From NCBI GenBank assembly GCA_020631105.1, contig JAHDHW010000018.1, positions 1 to 54,489 of the forward strand: a stretch of DNA of 54,489 nucleotides, read 5' to 3'. Under the pieces are notes generated by a model. The model worked only from the letters and a program-made list of their open reading frames with translations. It ran no database searches and was not told the origin of the DNA. This DNA is from Saprospiraceae bacterium. GTDB lineage: Bacteria; Bacteroidota; Bacteroidia; Chitinophagales; Saprospiraceae. The position numbers and the translations under genes are program-made. Shown piece by piece: positions 16,633 through 25,661 of this stretch (position 1 is the stretch's first letter; every line of letters starts with the position of its first letter).

Positions 16633-18756
16633 ATGTGGAATAAGCTACAACTGCTATTGTGTTTTTCTATTCAGAAAAACGTACTGCTCAATTATTCAAA
16701 AATTTCAATTGCTTTATTAATTATTAGTCTGTTTCCTTCTACGCAAGGAATTGCACAGCCAGATCTTGAAGTATCCAAAAGCTCGATCGAAAGCACACTT
16801 CGAGTTGATTATTTAAGCAATAATGATCAATGTTATGTAAACGAAGGTTGTGTTGGAGGAACGGGAGCTCGTCAATTATTAAGATTTACGACTAAGATTA
16901 GCAATATTGGAAACCAGGATTATTACGTAGGGCAGGCACCTGCAGATCCGTCAGGAGCAAATGCCCAGTGGGAATGGGACGAATGCCATAATCACTGGCA
17001 CTTCGAAGGATATGCTCGTTATGTTATTGAAGATGCTAATGGTACGGAACTGCCTGCCAGTTTTAAGAATGGTTTCTGTCTGATGGATATCAGTTGTACA
17101 ACGGGTACGGCGAAGTTTAACTGTAGCAATCAGGGAATCACTGCTGGTTGTGCAGACATTTATTCTTCGGGTTTAGACTGCCAATGGATTGATGTTACGG
17201 ATCTTCCTGCCGGGAATTATAAATTAAGAGTTGAAGTAAACTGGAATCAAACGCCAGATTATTACGGAAGAACAGAAACGGATTACAGTAACAATGCAGC
17301 TGAGGTCTGCTTTACTTTAAGCCGCAGTGGTACACAAATTTCATTCGAAGCTCTAGATTGTAATGATCTCACAAATGGAGGTGGTGGAACGACCACTTGT
17401 AACGATAGTGAGTATACACTAAGATTTAAATTAGATAATTACCCGGAAGAGACGACTTACCGGGTGTTGAATAGTGCAGGTAATATTGTTGCCTCTGGCG
17501 GACCATTCGGAAATTACCCTGATGGTTCGACTATTGATGAAGCACTTTGTCTACCTGACGGTTGCTATACTTTGAGAATCGATGACAGTTATGGCGATGG
17601 AATTTGTTGTGGATATGGAGAAGGCCAATATACTTTACTGGATACAGATGGTAGTGCGGTAGTTTCCGGAGGAAACTTCGGTAGTACAATCAGTCATCAG
17701 TTTTGTGTAGAGTCCGGTGGGGGAGGAACTGGCCCAGTTGACCCACCTACGAATGAAATTTGCCCGGGTAATGTTTTGCCGGATCCTAGTTTTGAGACGA
17801 CTGGCCTTACAGGGTGGGAAGTGAATGGTCGTGTTCGGATTGTTCAAAATGCAGAGTCTGGGATATACGGAGCGCGATTGAACAGAGGAGAAGCTCAGAT
17901 GACTTATACGGTTAATGTAGAAGGAGGAGATGAGATTGATTTCTGTGGTTACTTTAAAGTTCGCCGTAGTCCGAATACTGCGATAATGGGAATGGAGTAT
18001 TTGGATCAGAACTTCACCCGAATTACTTTCGATTATCTGGATATAACTTCTCATAATTATACGGAGTATTGTTTGAGTACGGTTGCTCCTGCGAGTGCAC
18101 GATTTGGAAGAATCATCATTTATCAGAATGGACCAAGTTCATCACGACTTTTTGTGGATGATGTATGTTTGGAAGGCGATATCTCTTTCCGTGGTGATAA
18201 TAATGCGAATGCATTAAATGTTGAGGCTGTCGGACAAGAGAGAATGGTAAATGTACAATGGTATACCAATACACATAAAAGAGTAGAAGAATACATTTTG
18301 GAGCGATCCTCAAATGGGATTGACTTTGAGACTATCTATAATTTAAGAGTAGGAGAGCAGTATAATGTACCGATGAATTATCAATTCAAAGATGTGAACT
18401 CAGCGAAAGGAACAAATTATTACCGGGTGAAACAGATTTTTGCCGGGGACCGCTTTCAGTGGTCAGGTGTTCATAGACTGGAGTATGCGATTGATTTGGA
18501 GAAAGAAGGAATTGTAACCTTCCCTAATCCTGCGCAGGAAGAACTACTCGTTGACACACGTAAGTATAATGGAGAATCCGGCGTACTTAGCGTAATTGAT
18601 AATCTTGGTCAGGTGATTGAGCAACACAAAGTTGATTTAAACGAAGACTTCTACCGATTAGATTTGGGGAACTACCGACCTGGTGTGTATCAGTTATCGA
18701 TTGACCTAGAAAGAAGAAAAACTATTACGGATAGCTTTGTGGTCATTAAAGAATAG
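16633..18756 (+). CDS. secreted lysyl-oxidase-like protein with T9SS sorting domain
   Basis: About 707 residues from the preferred ATG. The frame is open to a TTG at 16555, but that codon lies in the promoter box and would add an unneeded extension. After a long signal region (to IAQPDLEVS) comes a lysyl oxidase-like domain with the copper-talon motif WEWDECHNHWHFEGYARY and many Cys; this family oxidises peptidyl lysine with a Cu/lysyl-tyrosyl quinone centre. A Cys-rich beta domain follows (EYTLRFKLDNYPEETTY to ISHQFCV), then a jelly-roll-like domain and a C-terminal T9SS type A domain (FPNPAQEELLVDTR). Whether it is an active oxidase is not shown; the quinone-forming residues cannot be assigned by eye. 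Confidence 0.82.
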   Translation: MWNKLQLLLCFSIQKNVLLNYSKISIALLIISLFPSTQGIAQPDLEVSKSSIESTLRVDYLSNNDQCYVNEGCVGGTGARQLLRFTTKISNIGNQDYYVGQAPADPSGANAQWEWDECHNHWHFEGYARYVIEDANGTELPASFKNGFCLMDISCTTGTAKFNCSNQGITAGCADIYSSGLDCQWIDVTDLPAGNYKLRVEVNWNQTPDYYGRTETDYSNNAAEVCFTLSRSGTQISFEALDCNDLTNGGGGTTTCNDSEYTLRFKLDNYPEETTYRVLNSAGNIVASGGPFGNYPDGSTIDEALCLPDGCYTLRIDDSYGDGICCGYGEGQYTLLDTDGSAVVSGGNFGSTISHQFCVESGGGGTGPVDPPTNEICPGNVLPDPSFETTGLTGWEVNGRVRIVQNAESGIYGARLNRGEAQMTYTVNVEGGDEIDFCGYFKVRRSPNTAIMGMEYLDQNFTRITFDYLDITSHNYTEYCLSTVAPASARFGRIIIYQNGPSSSRLFVDDVCLEGDISFRGDNNANALNVEAVGQERMVNVQWYTNTHKRVEEYILERSSNGIDFETIYNLRVGEQYNVPMNYQFKDVNSAKGTNYYRVKQIFAGDRFQWSGVHRLEYAIDLEKEGIVTFPNPAQEELLVDTRKYNGESGVLSVIDNLGQVIEQHKVDLNEDFYRLDLGNYRPGVYQLSIDLERRKTITDSFVVIKE

Positions 18757-18797
18757 AAGATTATCCATAGTGAATACCATTTAATAAAATAAATAAC

Positions 18798-18837
18798 CCA
18801 AGTTGCGATGAATGGCCTCTCAATCATCGCAACTTGG
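18798..18837. terminator. bidirectional terminator
   Basis: A perfect 14-bp stem (CCAAGTTGCGATGA, 18798-18811, and its complement at 18824-18837) with a 12-nt loop, in the 90-bp gap between the convergent lysyl-oxidase-like and cysteine desulfurase genes. An A-rich tract precedes it, so it can act as a U-tailed terminator for the minus strand too. Confidence 0.75.
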
Positions 18838-18846
18838 ATTAAATAA

Positions 18847-19995
18847 TTACTGCGAAAGCTCCAGCTTAGTTGGAATAAGCTTTCGCAGTTTTTCTATTAC
18901 GATATCTACTTCTTCTTTGGTATTATAATGCGAAAAAGAGAAGCGAATTGTTTTACGATTAGGAGCGCCTTTGATTGCATTAATAACATGCGAACCCGTT
19001 TCTGCACCGCTGCTACAAGCTGATCCACCAGAAGCACTTACTCCGGCAATATCAAGGTTCAATAATAATAACTCTGATTTTGGAGAAGGAGGAAACGATA
19101 CACTAAGTACCGTATAAAGACTTTCGCCTTCTATATCACCATTGAATTGAATATCCTCAAATTCATTACGAAGTTGTTCTGCCATATAGCTACGAATCGA
19201 ACGGATATAAGTGCTTCGCTCATCCATTTTGTCTATGGCCATTTCCAGGGATTTTGCCAGGCCAATGATTCCGTAATAGTTTTCGGTTCCGCCACGCATA
19301 TTACGTTCCTGCGAGCCTCCATCTATAAATGGCTTGATAGAAACATCTCCGTTTATATAGATGAATCCAACACCTTTGGGGCCATGGAATTTATGGGCAG
19401 CACCAGATAGGAAATGAATTTTGATCTTATCTACATCAATCGGGAAATGCCCGACTGTTTGAACCGTATCAGAATGCAGATAGGCTCCATACTGGTCACA
19501 AACCTCTGAGACTGCCTGAAGATCGATCATGGTACCGATCTCATTATTCGCGTGCATCAAGGTTACAAGTGTAGGGACTTCGCTGTCTTGCAATAGTGCT
19601 TCTAACTCTGCAAGGGTAGACTTACCTTTTTGACATACAGACAGGTATTCAATTTCAACATTATTATGCTCTTGTAAATACTCTAAAGTATGTAAAATAC
19701 AGTGGTGTTCCGTCGGCGAGGATATTATTCTTTTTACGCCGAGGTCCCGCACGGCACACTTAAGGGCCATATTATTAGACTCCGTTCCACCCGAAGTAAA
19801 GAAAACCTCTCCGATTGAAGAGTTGATACAATTGGCTACCGTTTTACGGGCACCTTCAATTGCGGCACGAACTTGTCGGCCATCAGCGTGGATTGACGAA
19901 GGATTACCATAATGCTCTTGCATGCATTTGGTCATGGTTTCAATTACTTCAGGAGCAATTGGTGTGGTTGCTGCATTGTCGAAATATACTCTCAT
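18847..19995 (-). CDS. cysteine desulfurase (NifS/IscS family)
   Basis: A 382-residue class V aminotransferase-fold PLP enzyme that takes sulfur from L-cysteine for Fe-S cluster or thiolation pathways. Visible are the N-terminal DNAATTP, the SSPTEHHCI block with the PLP-stacking His, PLP-Lys K202 in SGAAHKFHGPKG, RGGTENY, and the sulfur-accepting Cys C327 in GGSACSSGAE. The short Cys loop (SACSSG) resembles group I NifS/IscS rather than SufS. No iscU, iscA or suf genes are adjacent, so the dedicated pathway is undecided; tRNA thiolation is possible. Confidence 0.93.
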   Translation of the reverse strand: MRVYFDNAATTPIAPEVIETMTKCMQEHYGNPSSIHADGRQVRAAIEGARKTVANCINSSIGEVFFTSGGTESNNMALKCAVRDLGVKRIISSPTEHHCILHTLEYLQEHNNVEIEYLSVCQKGKSTLAELEALLQDSEVPTLVTLMHANNEIGTMIDLQAVSEVCDQYGAYLHSDTVQTVGHFPIDVDKIKIHFLSGAAHKFHGPKGVGFIYINGDVSIKPFIDGGSQERNMRGGTENYYGIIGLAKSLEMAIDKMDERSTYIRSIRSYMAEQLRNEFEDIQFNGDIEGESLYTVLSVSFPPSPKSELLLLNLDIAGVSASGGSACSSGAETGSHVINAIKGAPNRKTIRFSFSHYNTKEEVDIVIEKLRKLIPTKLELSQ

Positions 19996-20068
19996 TTGTA
20001 TGCCTACTTTTAAATTAGTAATGCGAAGTGAACTTCAGTTTATTGAAGTTTCTACACGGGCTCAATTA

Positions 20069-20076
20069 CAAAATTA
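20069..20076 (-). promoter_or_regulatory. -7 box upstream of the cysteine desulfurase gene
   Basis: The minus strand reads TAATTTTGTAA, an exact TAnnTTTG match about 75 bp upstream of the start codon. No clear -33 TTG. Confidence 0.4.
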
Positions 20077-20181
20077 AGCAATTAGTAAGATTATTTCGTA
20101 TTGTAGGTGTCGTATTATGGCACAGCATTCAAACTAAATGCTAAATATAGAGCAGATGTCGGAATTAAGCAGGCCCTGAAA

Positions 20182-20227
20182 TAAGATCGCCGATTTCAGA
20201 GCAATTGCTCCAAAATCGGCGATCTTA
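20182..20227 (-). terminator. terminator of the phosphohexomutase gene
   Basis: A perfect 15-bp stem (TAAGATCGCCGATTT, 20182-20196, and its complement at 20213-20227) with a 16-nt loop, starting 22 bp after the stop codon of the mutase gene on the minus strand. Confidence 0.8.
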
Positions 20228-20248
20228 TATTTAATACTAATGTATTGA

Positions 20249-21649
20249 CTAGCCAGCAGTCACATTCGTAAGTATTTCTTTGATGTCATGTTTTATCTTA
20301 TCTGCCAGATTATTAGCCGTTACTTCTGATGTACTTTCCGCGTAGATTCTGATGATTGGCTCCGTATTCGACTTACGAAGATGTACCCAGTCTTTATCAA
20401 ACTCTATCTTAAGGCCATCAATAGTATTCAATGGCTGTTGGCTATATTTCTTTTGCAAACCATCAAAAACGAGATCCAAGTCAATTTCTGGTGTTAATTG
20501 GATTTTGTTCTTTGATATCGTATACGAAGTATAAGATCGTCGTAAGAAAGAAATCGGTTTACCAAACTTAGCCAAATAAGATAAAATCAGAGCGATTCCA
20601 ACTAAAGCATCACGACCATAATGTAAGGTAGGATAAATAATTCCTCCATTACCTTCGCCACCTATTATAGCGTTGGTTTCTTTCATCTTAGTTACCACAT
20701 TGACTTCTCCTACTGCAGCAGCGGTATAAGTTACGCCATGCTTTTCGGATACGTCTCTTAATGCACGAGTAGAACTAAGGTTTGAGACAGTTGCACCAGG
20801 TGTATGTTGTAATATATAGTCTGCGACAACGACTAATGTATATTCTTCGCCAAACATCTCACCATCTTCACTCACTAATGCAAGACGATCGACATCAGGA
20901 TCAACAGCGATCCCAAGTTTGGCATTATTAGATTTTACAGCTTCAGAAAGTGCGGATAAGTTCCCTGGCAATGGTTCAGGGTTATGCGCAAATCTGCCAG
21001 TCATTTCTGTGTTTAAAGCAATAACTTCACAGCCCATTTGCTCCAAGAGTGGAATAATGGAAATTGCCCCTGTAGAGTTGATGCAATCAACGACTACTTT
21101 AGGCGCCATAGCCTTTACATCATCGACATTTACCAGGTCAAGCGCAAAAATCTGATCGATGTGCTTTTGAACATAGGTATCATCCTGAGTATAAGACCCA
21201 AGTTTATCAATGTCAGCGTAAGTAATACTGCCTTCTGCAATCTTATCAAGTACTTCTTTACCATCAGCAGCAGAGATGAACTCCCCTTTGTGATTTAGAA
21301 GCTTGAGTGCATTCCATTGTTTTGGATTATGACTAGCAGTAAGAATAATACCTGCTCCAGCAGATTCCAGCGGAACTGCGATTTCGACGGTAGGAGTGGT
21401 AGATAATCCTAAATCGACTACATCAATACCCAGTGATCGTAATGTACTGACCACCAGATTATTAACAATTTCACCGGAAATTCTAGCATCTCGCCCAATA
21501 ACAACCTTAGGATTGTTTGTTTTTTCGATGACCCATTGGCCGAAAGCAGCTGTACATTCCACAATGTCCTGAGGAGTGAGGTTGTCGCCAGCTTTACCGC
21601 CAATTGTACCGCGGATACCTGAGATAGATTTGATTAATGCCAATACCAA
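20249..21649 (-). CDS. glmM: phosphoglucosamine mutase / phosphohexomutase
   Basis: A 466-residue alpha-D-phosphohexomutase. The four family motifs are present: the active-site phosphoserine in TASHNP (S106), the metal loop DPDVDR (around 250), the sugar-specificity loop GGEGNGG (around 325) and the phosphate-binding loop RKSNTEPIIR near the C-terminus. GlmM (glucosamine-6-P to glucosamine-1-P, for peptidoglycan and LPS) is the best guess, but phosphomannomutase activity cannot be excluded. The start must be TTG at 21647-21649: the frame has no ATG between an upstream TGA and the conserved N-terminus. Confidence 0.88.
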   Translation of the reverse strand: MVLALIKSISGIRGTIGGKAGDNLTPQDIVECTAAFGQWVIEKTNNPKVVIGRDARISGEIVNNLVVSTLRSLGIDVVDLGLSTTPTVEIAVPLESAGAGIILTASHNPKQWNALKLLNHKGEFISAADGKEVLDKIAEGSITYADIDKLGSYTQDDTYVQKHIDQIFALDLVNVDDVKAMAPKVVVDCINSTGAISIIPLLEQMGCEVIALNTEMTGRFAHNPEPLPGNLSALSEAVKSNNAKLGIAVDPDVDRLALVSEDGEMFGEEYTLVVVADYILQHTPGATVSNLSSTRALRDVSEKHGVTYTAAAVGEVNVVTKMKETNAIIGGEGNGGIIYPTLHYGRDALVGIALILSYLAKFGKPISFLRRSYTSYTISKNKIQLTPEIDLDLVFDGLQKKYSQQPLNTIDGLKIEFDKDWVHLRKSNTEPIIRIYAESTSEVTANNLADKIKHDIKEILTNVTAG

Positions 21650-21758
21650 GTTGTTTAAAAAAGTTCACTAATTCCGAGGGCAAAAATAGAAAATTTGGAG
21701 TGTTATTATCAGAAACGAAAAGAAATCTTTTTCGTATAAAATTTTACTGCCCAATAGC

Positions 21759-21766
21759 TATCTTTG
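21759..21766 (+). promoter_or_regulatory. -7 box upstream of the PAP2 phosphatase gene
   Basis: TATCTTTG matches the TAnnTTTG consensus exactly, 60 bp before the ATG. It would drive the PAP2-ZIP pair. Confidence 0.45.
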
Positions 21767-21825
21767 TTGCACCTTTTCTGGTTTAATTTTCTAATATTTT
21801 TAGTTTCTTAAGCATAATTTTTTGT

Positions 21826-22407
21826 ATGACTGCTATACTTCAGTTAGACTATCAAATTTTTGAATGGATTAATAGCGGTCTCAGCAATGGCTTCCTGGAT
21901 ATGATCATGCCCTGGTGGAGATCAAAATATACCTGGATACCGTTTTATGCTATTTTAGCGGGCTTTTTACTCTATAAGTACCGTGAAAAGGGATTTTATT
22001 TGATTTTAGCGGTAGCACTAACCATTGGTATTTCAGATACTATGAGTAGTAAAGTGATCAAAAAATCGGTAAAAAGACTTCGCCCCTGCAAAACAGAAAT
22101 GGTCAAGTCGACCGCTAAAATGCTGGTAAATTGCGGTAGTGGCTACAGTTTTACTTCTTCTCATGCTACAAACCACTTTGCGCTTGCCTTTTTTCTGATC
22201 TGTACACTAGGAAGACGATTTAGAAATTTAAACTTACCTTTGGCACTATGGGCATCAAGTATTGCTTTTGGGCAGGTTTATGTAGGAGCACATTTTCCAC
22301 TTGATGTTGTTGTAGGAGGATTGTTGGGCGCTATGATCGGTTGGCTAATCGCCAATTGGTATCAGCGCATTACAAAAATCCGGATTACTGAATTTTCTTC
22401 ATCCTGA
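21826..22407 (+). CDS. PAP2-family membrane phosphatase
   Basis: A 193-residue integral membrane phosphatase of the PAP2/lipid phosphate phosphatase family. The three-part active site is complete: KKSVKRLRP (about 84-92, KxxxxxxRP), SFTSSHAT (about 110-117, the PSGH-equivalent with His) and YVGAHFPLDVVVGG (about 149-162, SRxxxxxHxxxD-equivalent with the nucleophilic His). Five to six membrane spans surround these. Likely substrates are undecaprenyl pyrophosphate or phosphatidyl phosphates in the periplasmic leaflet. It lies 8 bp upstream of the ZIP transporter gene and is probably co-transcribed with it. Confidence 0.88.
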   Translation: MTAILQLDYQIFEWINSGLSNGFLDMIMPWWRSKYTWIPFYAILAGFLLYKYREKGFYLILAVALTIGISDTMSSKVIKKSVKRLRPCKTEMVKSTAKMLVNCGSGYSFTSSHATNHFALAFFLICTLGRRFRNLNLPLALWASSIAFGQVYVGAHFPLDVVVGGLLGAMIGWLIANWYQRITKIRITEFSSS

Positions 22408-22415
22408 TTAGACAA

Positions 22416-23168
22416 ATGGAATTCTGGGAATATCTTACTTTAATCTTTTCGGTCTTAATTGGAGGCGGTATTGCTTTTTATATCAAGCAATACAATAAGA
22501 ATGTACTCCAAATGCTCTTGTCTTTTGTAGGGGCATATATCATGGGGATCACCGTGATGCACCTGCTTCCTAGTGTCTACCAAGGACATAATCATTACAT
22601 CGGGCTATGGATTTTAGCCGGATTCTTCGTGCAAATAATTTTGGAAATTTTATCAGGTGGAGTAGAGCACGGGCATGTTCATCCTTCTCAAGAACCAAAA
22701 ATGGGCTTTGCACTACAGATCTTACTTGGATTATGTGTCCATGCCTTTATTGAAGGAATGCCCTTGGAAACTTATGATGCTTTTCAGGAAGAGCTGCACG
22801 GGCATGAACATTCGCATAATCATCAACACTTGCTATATGGCATAATACTACATAAGCTACCAGCGGCCTTCGTACTGGTCTTTTTATTGACCGTCTCCAA
22901 ATTTAAGCGGTCATTCGTGGTGATGTCTCTTGTTATTTTTAGCCTAATGTCTCCATTAGGTGCCTGGAGTGCAGGAGCCCTGGTCGAGTACGGGATACTC
23001 AACCCAGATTCAACTCGAATCCTTTTAGCAGTCGTTATCGGCTCTTTCTTACATATTGCGACGACTATTTTGTTCGAAACAGAGAGCAAGAGTCATCATC
23101 ATATCTCCTTCAAAAAGGTGCTAATGATCGTTTTGGGACTTGGTTTGGCGATTATGACCATAATTTAA
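22416..23168 (+). CDS. ZIP-family metal transporter
   Basis: A 250-residue divalent metal transporter, probably for zinc or iron import. Eight hydrophobic helices can be drawn. The metal-binding helix motifs typical of ZIP are seen: VHAFIEGMPL (about 109-118, helix IV, H-x-x-x-E-G) and ILHKLPAAFVL (about 145-155, helix V, H-K-x-P). The variable cytoplasmic loops are His-rich (GHVHPS; HGHEHSHNHQH), as is usual for zinc handling. It follows the PAP2 gene by 8 bp. Confidence 0.87.
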   Translation: MEFWEYLTLIFSVLIGGGIAFYIKQYNKNVLQMLLSFVGAYIMGITVMHLLPSVYQGHNHYIGLWILAGFFVQIILEILSGGVEHGHVHPSQEPKMGFALQILLGLCVHAFIEGMPLETYDAFQEELHGHEHSHNHQHLLYGIILHKLPAAFVLVFLLTVSKFKRSFVVMSLVIFSLMSPLGAWSAGALVEYGILNPDSTRILLAVVIGSFLHIATTILFETESKSHHHISFKKVLMIVLGLGLAIMTII

Positions 23169-23239
23169 AAAAAAATCTACCCTTCATACAACCTCAATAA
23201 TTAATCCTGCCTCTTTCATATGGAAAAAGGAAAAAACAA

Positions 23240-23779
23240 ATGTCTTTTACGCTCAGTATGACAGAATCAAAGCTCATTGATGCTTGTCTGGCAAATAACC
23301 GCCGGGCGCAGAAAGATTTGTACGATCGCTACAAAGATGCGATGTATACTATAGCTTATCGGATTACTGGCAGTTATGAAGAAGCAGAAGAAGTGTTGCA
23401 GGATGCCTTTTTAAGCATTTTCCGAAATCTGGGACAATTCCGTAGAGAATCTACTTTAGGAGCCTGGATTAAAACCATAGTAACCCGGACAGCGCTAAAA
23501 AAGATTAAGAAGAAGGTATACTTTGATCCAATAGAAGATCATCATCAGCGAGAAGAGTTTATTGATTGGGGGGCAACTCGCCTGGATGTGGATTACCTCG
23601 AAAAAGCGATCAATCAGTTACCGGAGGGGTATCGAGCCGTATTTGTTTTGGTCGAAGTTGAAGGCTACCCACATAAAGAAATTGCGAAGATGCTGGATAT
23701 TTCGGAGGGAACATCGAAATCTCAACTCTTTCATGCAAAGAAAAAATTAAGAACATTACTAGAATCTTACGTTCAATAA
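23240..23779 (+). CDS. ECF-type RNA polymerase sigma factor
   Basis: A 179-residue sigma-70 family factor of the extracytoplasmic function type. Region 2 (about 25-90) contains the -10-recognition helix with EEAEEVLQDAFLSIFRNL, followed by a short linker. Region 4 (about 120-175) contains LPEGYRAVFVLVEVEGYPHKEIA with the helix-turn-helix and SEGTSKSQLFHAKKKLR. It is followed by a membrane protein with anti-sigma layout and a secreted protein, so the three genes form a likely sigma/anti-sigma/output cassette, probably self-regulated. Confidence 0.92.
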   Translation: MSFTLSMTESKLIDACLANNRRAQKDLYDRYKDAMYTIAYRITGSYEEAEEVLQDAFLSIFRNLGQFRRESTLGAWIKTIVTRTALKKIKKKVYFDPIEDHHQREEFIDWGATRLDVDYLEKAINQLPEGYRAVFVLVEVEGYPHKEIAKMLDISEGTSKSQLFHAKKKLRTLLESYVQ

Positions 23780-23895
23780 TATCACTAAAATCAAGTAAAC
23801 TAACTATCACCTTTTTGACTAAAAACTATTGAAAACCACACTATGATTTCGCCGATTTGGCATTTACCGATTGCAAACTAATGACCTTTTAAACT

Positions 23896-24576
23896 ATGCT
23901 GGAGCATAATCATCATTTACTGGAAGCAGCTTTGAAAAAGCTACCTGTTCATTCGCCTAAGGATAGACTTTGGGACGCAATTGATATGGAGCTTACAGCA
24001 GGGGAGCACGATGTGAATTTACAGGTTGCGGTAAGTGGTTTGTCACAACACAAGGCTCCGGACTCAATCTGGAGTAATATCGAGGATGCTTTAGATAAAG
24101 ACCAGCAAAGCGTTTTGGAGCCCGTTAGTATCCAGGAATCATCAAAAAGAACAACCCAAGTTTTTTCCATTACTCGCTGGGCTGCCGCCGCAGGCATATT
24201 TTTGACCTTTGCGGCGGGAGCCTGGTTACTTAAGGACGCTTTTTCGGAAAGAGAATATGTTACCGTGAGTTACTCGGAAGAAAAAGCAGTTGCTCAGTTT
24301 TTGTCAGTAGACTGGGAAGAAGATGAAGATGCTTTTGCAGTGGTTGAAGAACTGTGTGAAATGAATACGACATTATGCGAACAAGAAGACTTTAGAATAT
24401 TAACGGATGAACTTATAGCATTAAACGAGGCACGCGATCAACTAAAAATTGCCATGGATCAATACGGTAATGATCCAGAGCTAATAGCGCAACTTACTGT
24501 TATTGAGCATGATCGTACGGACCTCTTAAAGCATATTATCAAACGAATGTCATCCTACAGTTATACTTCCATATGA
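23896..24576 (+). CDS. putative anti-sigma factor, single-span membrane protein
   Basis: A 226-residue protein with a cytoplasmic N-terminal part, one transmembrane helix (about 95-111, WAAAAGIFLTFAAGAWLL) and a periplasmic helical part. The N-terminal part carries an internal duplication: HSPKDRLWDAIDMEL (about 18-32) and HKAPDSIWSNIEDAL (about 51-65) share the spacing x-P-D-x-(I/L)-W-x-x-I-x-x-x-L. It has no classic zinc HxxxCxxC motif. The position, 116 bp after an ECF sigma gene and before a secreted protein, is what suggests an anti-sigma role. Confidence 0.6.
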   Translation: MLEHNHHLLEAALKKLPVHSPKDRLWDAIDMELTAGEHDVNLQVAVSGLSQHKAPDSIWSNIEDALDKDQQSVLEPVSIQESSKRTTQVFSITRWAAAAGIFLTFAAGAWLLKDAFSEREYVTVSYSEEKAVAQFLSVDWEEDEDAFAVVEELCEMNTTLCEQEDFRILTDELIALNEARDQLKIAMDQYGNDPELIAQLTVIEHDRTDLLKHIIKRMSSYSYTSI

Positions 24577-24592
24577 CCTAACTATCAAATTT

Positions 24593-25492
24593 ATGAATTG
24601 TCCGATAAAATTATTTTGGTGTTTTTCCTTCGTTCTGTTAGGAGTAGCTGGACAAGCGCAGGAAGATATTTTGCAAGTGGTCACCAAGAACATTGAGAAA
24701 ACGATCAATTATGAGGAGGGATATCAATTGTTTATTGATGGCGAAAAAGCTGATGTGCAAATTGAATCCTGGGAAAAGAAAAAAATCAGTGTATCGATTG
24801 CTTTGACGGCAAAGCATGCTGATCGAAAAATTGCGGAACGAGATTTAGAATCTATGCGCTATGATATTGAAGTAGTCGGAAAGAAAATCTACGTTCGAAA
24901 TCAACTGGTGCTCAAGTCGGATCAACCCAAACCAGAAAGTACTTTTAAAGCGAAATATGTTTTTACGGTACCTGCTGATTGTCCGATTGACCTGCGTAAT
25001 CATTTTGGTAAAGCGGAGATTAGTGATTTAAAACGTGGTATTGCGGTAAAGAGTGAGTTTACGGAGATCCTTCTTAATAATATTCAGGGAAGCATCGGAG
25101 TAGAAACCCGTTTTGGAGATGTGGATGGAAAGCAATTAAGTGGCGAGATGAATATTGAGTCCACGCGCTCTGATATTACCTTAACACAATTAAAGGGTCG
25201 AGTAAATATCAATGCAAAATACGGTAAGATAAAAATTGATGCGCAACGCAGTTTGGTGGACTTAAACATTAAAGCGGAAAAAACAGATATTCTGTTTATG
25301 AACCCTGCAACGGAGACTTATAGCTTTGATCTTGCTGCGTATTATGGAGATATCAGTGTTCCGGAGATGATGAGTTTTGAGATAAAGGAGGAAAAAGCCT
25401 TGAACAAAGCTGAGTTAAATTTACCGAAGCAGGAAGCTAAGGTTTCTATTCAGACCTCATTTGGAAATATTGTGGTCTTAAGAGTAGAGTAG
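24593..25492 (+). CDS. secreted repetitive beta-helix protein (DUF4097/adhesin-like)
   Basis: A 299-residue protein with a signal peptide (cleaved after GVAGQAQ, about residue 23). The mature part shows short repeating beta strands with Gly turns, such as FGKAEISDLK, GIAVKSEFTEILLNNIQGSIGVETRFGDVDG, SDITLTQLKGRVNINAKYGKIKID and YGDISVPEMM. That is the pattern of DUF4097/putative adhesin beta-solenoids. It begins 16 bp after the anti-sigma-like gene and ends the sigma cassette with a strong terminator. The function is unknown; envelope stress sensing or surface attachment would fit. Confidence 0.65.
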   Translation: MNCPIKLFWCFSFVLLGVAGQAQEDILQVVTKNIEKTINYEEGYQLFIDGEKADVQIESWEKKKISVSIALTAKHADRKIAERDLESMRYDIEVVGKKIYVRNQLVLKSDQPKPESTFKAKYVFTVPADCPIDLRNHFGKAEISDLKRGIAVKSEFTEILLNNIQGSIGVETRFGDVDGKQLSGEMNIESTRSDITLTQLKGRVNINAKYGKIKIDAQRSLVDLNIKAEKTDILFMNPATETYSFDLAAYYGDISVPEMMSFEIKEEKALNKAELNLPKQEAKVSIQTSFGNIVVLRVE

Positions 25493-25606
25493 GATTAAAA
25501 ATTTCATACAATTCCAATTGCAATAAGGTTAACATTGTACTTATTCATGACGTGGGGTAGTTTTTAAAACTACTTCGAATAACTGTACACTCTTACAAAC
25601 CTAAAT

Positions 25607-25640
25607 GGAGCTTTTGTTTTGCAAAAGCTCCTTTGTTTTT
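25607..25640 (+). terminator. intrinsic terminator of the sigma-factor operon
   Basis: A perfect 10-bp stem (GGAGCTTTTG, 5-nt loop, CAAAAGCTCC, 25607-25631) followed directly by a T-rich tail. Textbook form. Confidence 0.9.
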
Positions 25641-25661
25641 TTAGCATTACTGCTTAAGCCC

